Positions 5,270 through 7,208 of a stretch of 7,208 nucleotides of DNA are shown here, in pieces. The notes under the pieces were generated by a model that was not told the origin of the DNA, did not search any database, and was given only the letters and a program-made list of their open reading frames with translations. Positions within the stretch are counted from its first letter, which is position 1; every line of letters starts with the position of its first letter. The translations under genes and the position numbers were made by a program. Origin of the DNA: Lachnospiraceae bacterium UBA1718 (lineage in GTDB: Bacteria; Bacillota; Clostridia; Lachnospirales; Lachnospiraceae); NCBI GenBank assembly GCA_002317245.1, contig DCIU01000031.1:12025-19232 (forward strand). The letters are read 5' to 3'.

Positions 5270-6544
5270 ATGATTAAGAAAGAGATGATTGCCATGCTGC
5301 TGGCCGGTGGACAGGGAAGCAGATTAGGCGTTTTGACATCTAAGGTTGCTAAGCCAGCGGTGTCATTTGGTGGAAAATACAGAATTATCGATTTTCCATT
5401 AAGCAATTGTATTAATTCGGGAATTGATACTGTAGGTGTACTTACTCAGTACCAGCCTCTTAGACTTAATACTCATATCGGAATTGGTATTCCGTGGGAC
5501 CTTGATCGTAACATTGGTGGTGTTACTGTCCTTCCACCATACGAGGCAATGGATAATACAGACTGGTATACAGGTACAGCTAATGCTATTTACCAGAATA
5601 TTGACTATATTGACAGCTTCAATCCAGAGTATGTTCTGATTCTTTCAGGTGACCATATCTATAAGATGGATTACGAAGTAATGCTTGACTTCCATAAGCA
5701 GAACAAGGCAGAGTGTACAATCGCTGTTATGCCAGTTCCATGGGAAGAAGCTAAGAGATTCGGTATCATGATTACAGATGATAACTGTAAGATCACAGAC
5801 TTCGAAGAGAAGCCAGAGAATCCAAGAAGTAATCTTGCTTCAATGGGTATCTACATCTTCAACTGGAAGACTCTTAGAGAGGCTCTTATTACTAATGAGA
5901 ACATCCCTAGTCTTGACTTCGGTAAGCATATCATTCCTTACTGCCATGAGAATGGTGCACCATTATATGCTTACGAGTTCAATGGATACTGGAAGGATGT
6001 AGGAACTCTTCATTCGTACTGGGAAGCTAACATGGAGCTTATTGATATCGTTCCAGAGTTCAACCTTTATGAAGAATACTGGAAGATCTACACACGCAGC
6101 GAGGCACTTCCTCCACAGTTCTATGCTCCAGGCAGCGTGATTGAGAAGAGTATCGTTGGTGAAGGCACAGATATCTACGGTGAAGTATATAACTCAGTAA
6201 TTGGATGTGGCGTTACAATTGGTAAGGGAACAGTTATCAGAGATTCCATTATCATGAACAACACAGAGATTGGTGAGAACTGTGAATTTAATAAGGCTAT
6301 CATAGCTGAGAACGTTGAGATTGGTAACTCAGTTCGCTTAGGTGTTGGCGAGGCAGTGGATAATGAGACAGATCCTCATATCTATAATAGTGACCTTGTA
6401 TGTATCGGTGAGAGAACTAACATTCCAGATGGTATTACAGTAGGCAAGAACGCCTGCATATTTGGAACCACAACAGCTGCAGACTTTGTGGATAACAAGT
6501 TAGCAAGTGGTAAGACTTTGAATAAGGCAGGTGAGAAGAAGTAA
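5270..6544 (+). CDS. glgC: Glucose-1-phosphate adenylyltransferase, catalytic subunit
   Basis: Makes ADP-glucose and pyrophosphate from glucose 1-phosphate and ATP, the committed step of bacterial glycogen synthesis. The 424 residues carry an intact nucleotidyltransferase domain: nucleotide loop AGGQGSRL (12-19), [20 protein letters not shown] (28-47), [12 protein letters not shown] (99-110), [11 protein letters not shown] (125-135, D128 the probable catalytic metal ligand), FEEKP (178-182), SMGIYIF (191-197) and GYWKDVGT (239-246). From about residue 285 come hexapeptide-type repeats of a left-handed beta-helix, as in the family. Length is normal. The ATG at 5270 has a strong GGAGG (5259-5263) at 6-nt spacing. 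It is first in a glgC-glgD pair; its TAA shares one base with the glgD ATG, so the subunits are probably translationally coupled. In Firmicutes such pairs form a heteromeric enzyme in which GlgC carries catalysis. Confidence 0.96.
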   Translation: MIKKEMIAMLLAGGQGSRLGVLTSKVAKPAVSFGGKYRIIDFPLSNCINSGIDTVGVLTQYQPLRLNTHIGIGIPWDLDRNIGGVTVLPPYEAMDNTDWYTGTANAIYQNIDYIDSFNPEYVLILSGDHIYKMDYEVMLDFHKQNKAECTIAVMPVPWEEAKRFGIMITDDNCKITDFEEKPENPRSNLASMGIYIFNWKTLREALITNENIPSLDFGKHIIPYCHENGAPLYAYEFNGYWKDVGTLHSYWEANMELIDIVPEFNLYEEYWKIYTRSEALPPQFYAPGSVIEKSIVGEGTDIYGEVYNSVIGCGVTIGKGTVIRDSIIMNNTEIGENCEFNKAIIAENVEIGNSVRLGVGEAVDNETDPHIYNSDLVCIGERTNIPDGITVGKNACIFGTTTAADFVDNKLASGKTLNKAGEKK

Positions 6545-7208
6545 TGAGAGCAGTAGGTATTATTTTAGCAGGTGGTAACAGCCACCGCATGAAGGAATTA
6601 TCAACTAAGAGAGCCGTAGGTGCTATGCCTATAGCAGGTAGCTACAGAGCAATCGATTTCGCACTTAGTAATATGTCTAACTCCCATATTCAGAAGGTTG
6701 CTGTATTTACACAGTACAACGCACGTAGCCTTAATGAGCACTTAAGCTCATCTAAGTGGTGGGACTTCGGACGTAAGCAGGGCGGTCTCTTCGTATTTAC
6801 TCCAGCTGTTACAGCTGAGAATAGTCTCTGGTTCAGAGGCACAGCAGATGCCATCTACCAGAACCTTGACTTCCTTAAGTCAAGCCATGAGCCATATGTA
6901 GTAATCAGTTCAGCTGACTGTGTATATAAGCTTGATTACAATAAGGTACTCGAGTATCACATTCAGAAGAAGGCTGATATTACAGTTGTTGTTAAGGATA
7001 TGCCAGCGGACGTTAATGTTGACAGATTTGGTACTGTTAAGATGAACGAGGAATGTCGAATCAAGGAATTTGAGGAGAAGCCAATCGTTGCTAAGTCTAA
7101 CACAATCTCGTGTGGTATCTACATTATCCGTCGTAGACTCTTAATCGAGATGATTGAGAGGTGTGCGGAGGAAGAAAGATATGACTTCGTAAGAGATGTT
7201 CTTATCCG
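6544..7208 (+). CDS. glgD: Glucose-1-phosphate adenylyltransferase, GlgD subunit (3' truncated by window)
   Basis: Begins at the ATG overlapping the glgC stop (TAATG) and stays open to the window end: 221 codons, of about 370 expected. A ribosome site AGGTGA (6529-6534) lies in the glgC 3' end at 9-nt spacing. The product starts [20 protein letters not shown] and shares the nucleotidyltransferase scaffold with GlgC: SYRAIDFALSN, TQYN, WFRGTADAIYQN, VYKLDY, FEEKP, CGIYII. Substrate-contact motifs differ from GlgC: AGGNSHRM instead of [21 protein letters not shown] instead of [11 protein letters not shown], and SSADCVYKLDY instead of [11 protein letters not shown]. This pattern is typical of GlgD, the regulatory or poorly catalytic partner that raises GlgC activity in Firmicutes. 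The C-terminal beta-helix is outside the window. Other glycogen genes may follow, but that cannot be seen. Confidence 0.93.
   Translation, partial: MRAVGIILAGGNSHRMKELSTKRAVGAMPIAGSYRAIDFALSNMSNSHIQKVAVFTQYNARSLNEHLSSSKWWDFGRKQGGLFVFTPAVTAENSLWFRGTADAIYQNLDFLKSSHEPYVVISSADCVYKLDYNKVLEYHIQKKADITVVVKDMPADVNVDRFGTVKMNEECRIKEFEEKPIVAKSNTISCGIYIIRRRLLIEMIERCAEEERYDFVRDVLI

Noticed and set aside
6487..6495. Perfect DnaA box TGTGGATAA inside glgC (and an 8/9 box at 2663-2671 in the DnaD-family gene)
   Set aside because: Each is isolated, inside coding sequence and explained by the encoded residues (FVDNK in glgC), so I treat them as incidental.

Overview
The window looks like chromosomal DNA of a low-to-moderate GC member of the Firmicutes, most likely a Lachnospiraceae-type Clostridium (Roseburia/Butyrivibrio-like). 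The evidence is a Firmicutes-style helicase loader (DnaD-family protein plus a DnaI/DnaC-type AAA+ ATPase), the long (394 aa) variant of PRPP synthetase, a paired GlgC/GlgD ADP-glucose pyrophosphorylase, and extended -10 (TGn) promoters. The genus is inferred from gene content only.

Layout. (1) Positions 1-242, + strand: 3' end of a gene whose product resembles the C-terminal half of a C39/papain-like peptidase fold. Its codon use is much more GC-rich at third positions than the other genes. (2) 243-405: a convergent intergenic stretch dominated by a perfect 20-bp inverted repeat (262-281 / 371-390). The repeat encloses 89 nt that can fold into several further helices and a pseudoknot. It probably terminates transcription from both sides and may carry a structured RNA. 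(3) 406-3439, - strand: a tight run read as DnaD-domain protein -> DnaI/DnaC-like ATPase -> PRPP synthetase, with 14-nt and 29-nt gaps, so very likely one operon. (4) 3440-3690: its promoter region, with an extended -10 element, a 7-bp palindrome over the -35 region, and a cluster of six DnaA boxes (four perfect TTATCCACA) ending exactly at the murC stop codon. (5) 3691-5067, - strand: murC, restarted at an internal ATG. (6) 5068-5269: divergent promoter region of murC and glgC. (7) 5270-7208, + strand: glgC and the first 221 codons of glgD, which overlaps glgC by one base and is cut by the window end.

How the genes fit together. The minus-strand operon links replicative helicase loading with production of PRPP, the precursor of nucleotides. 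The DnaA-box cluster upstream suggests that the initiator DnaA may control this operon or be titrated there. murC supplies UDP-MurNAc-L-Ala for peptidoglycan. glgC/glgD make ADP-glucose for glycogen storage. Everything except the structured RNA candidate and the DnaA-box cluster is ordinary housekeeping content; those two are the parts most worth a second look.
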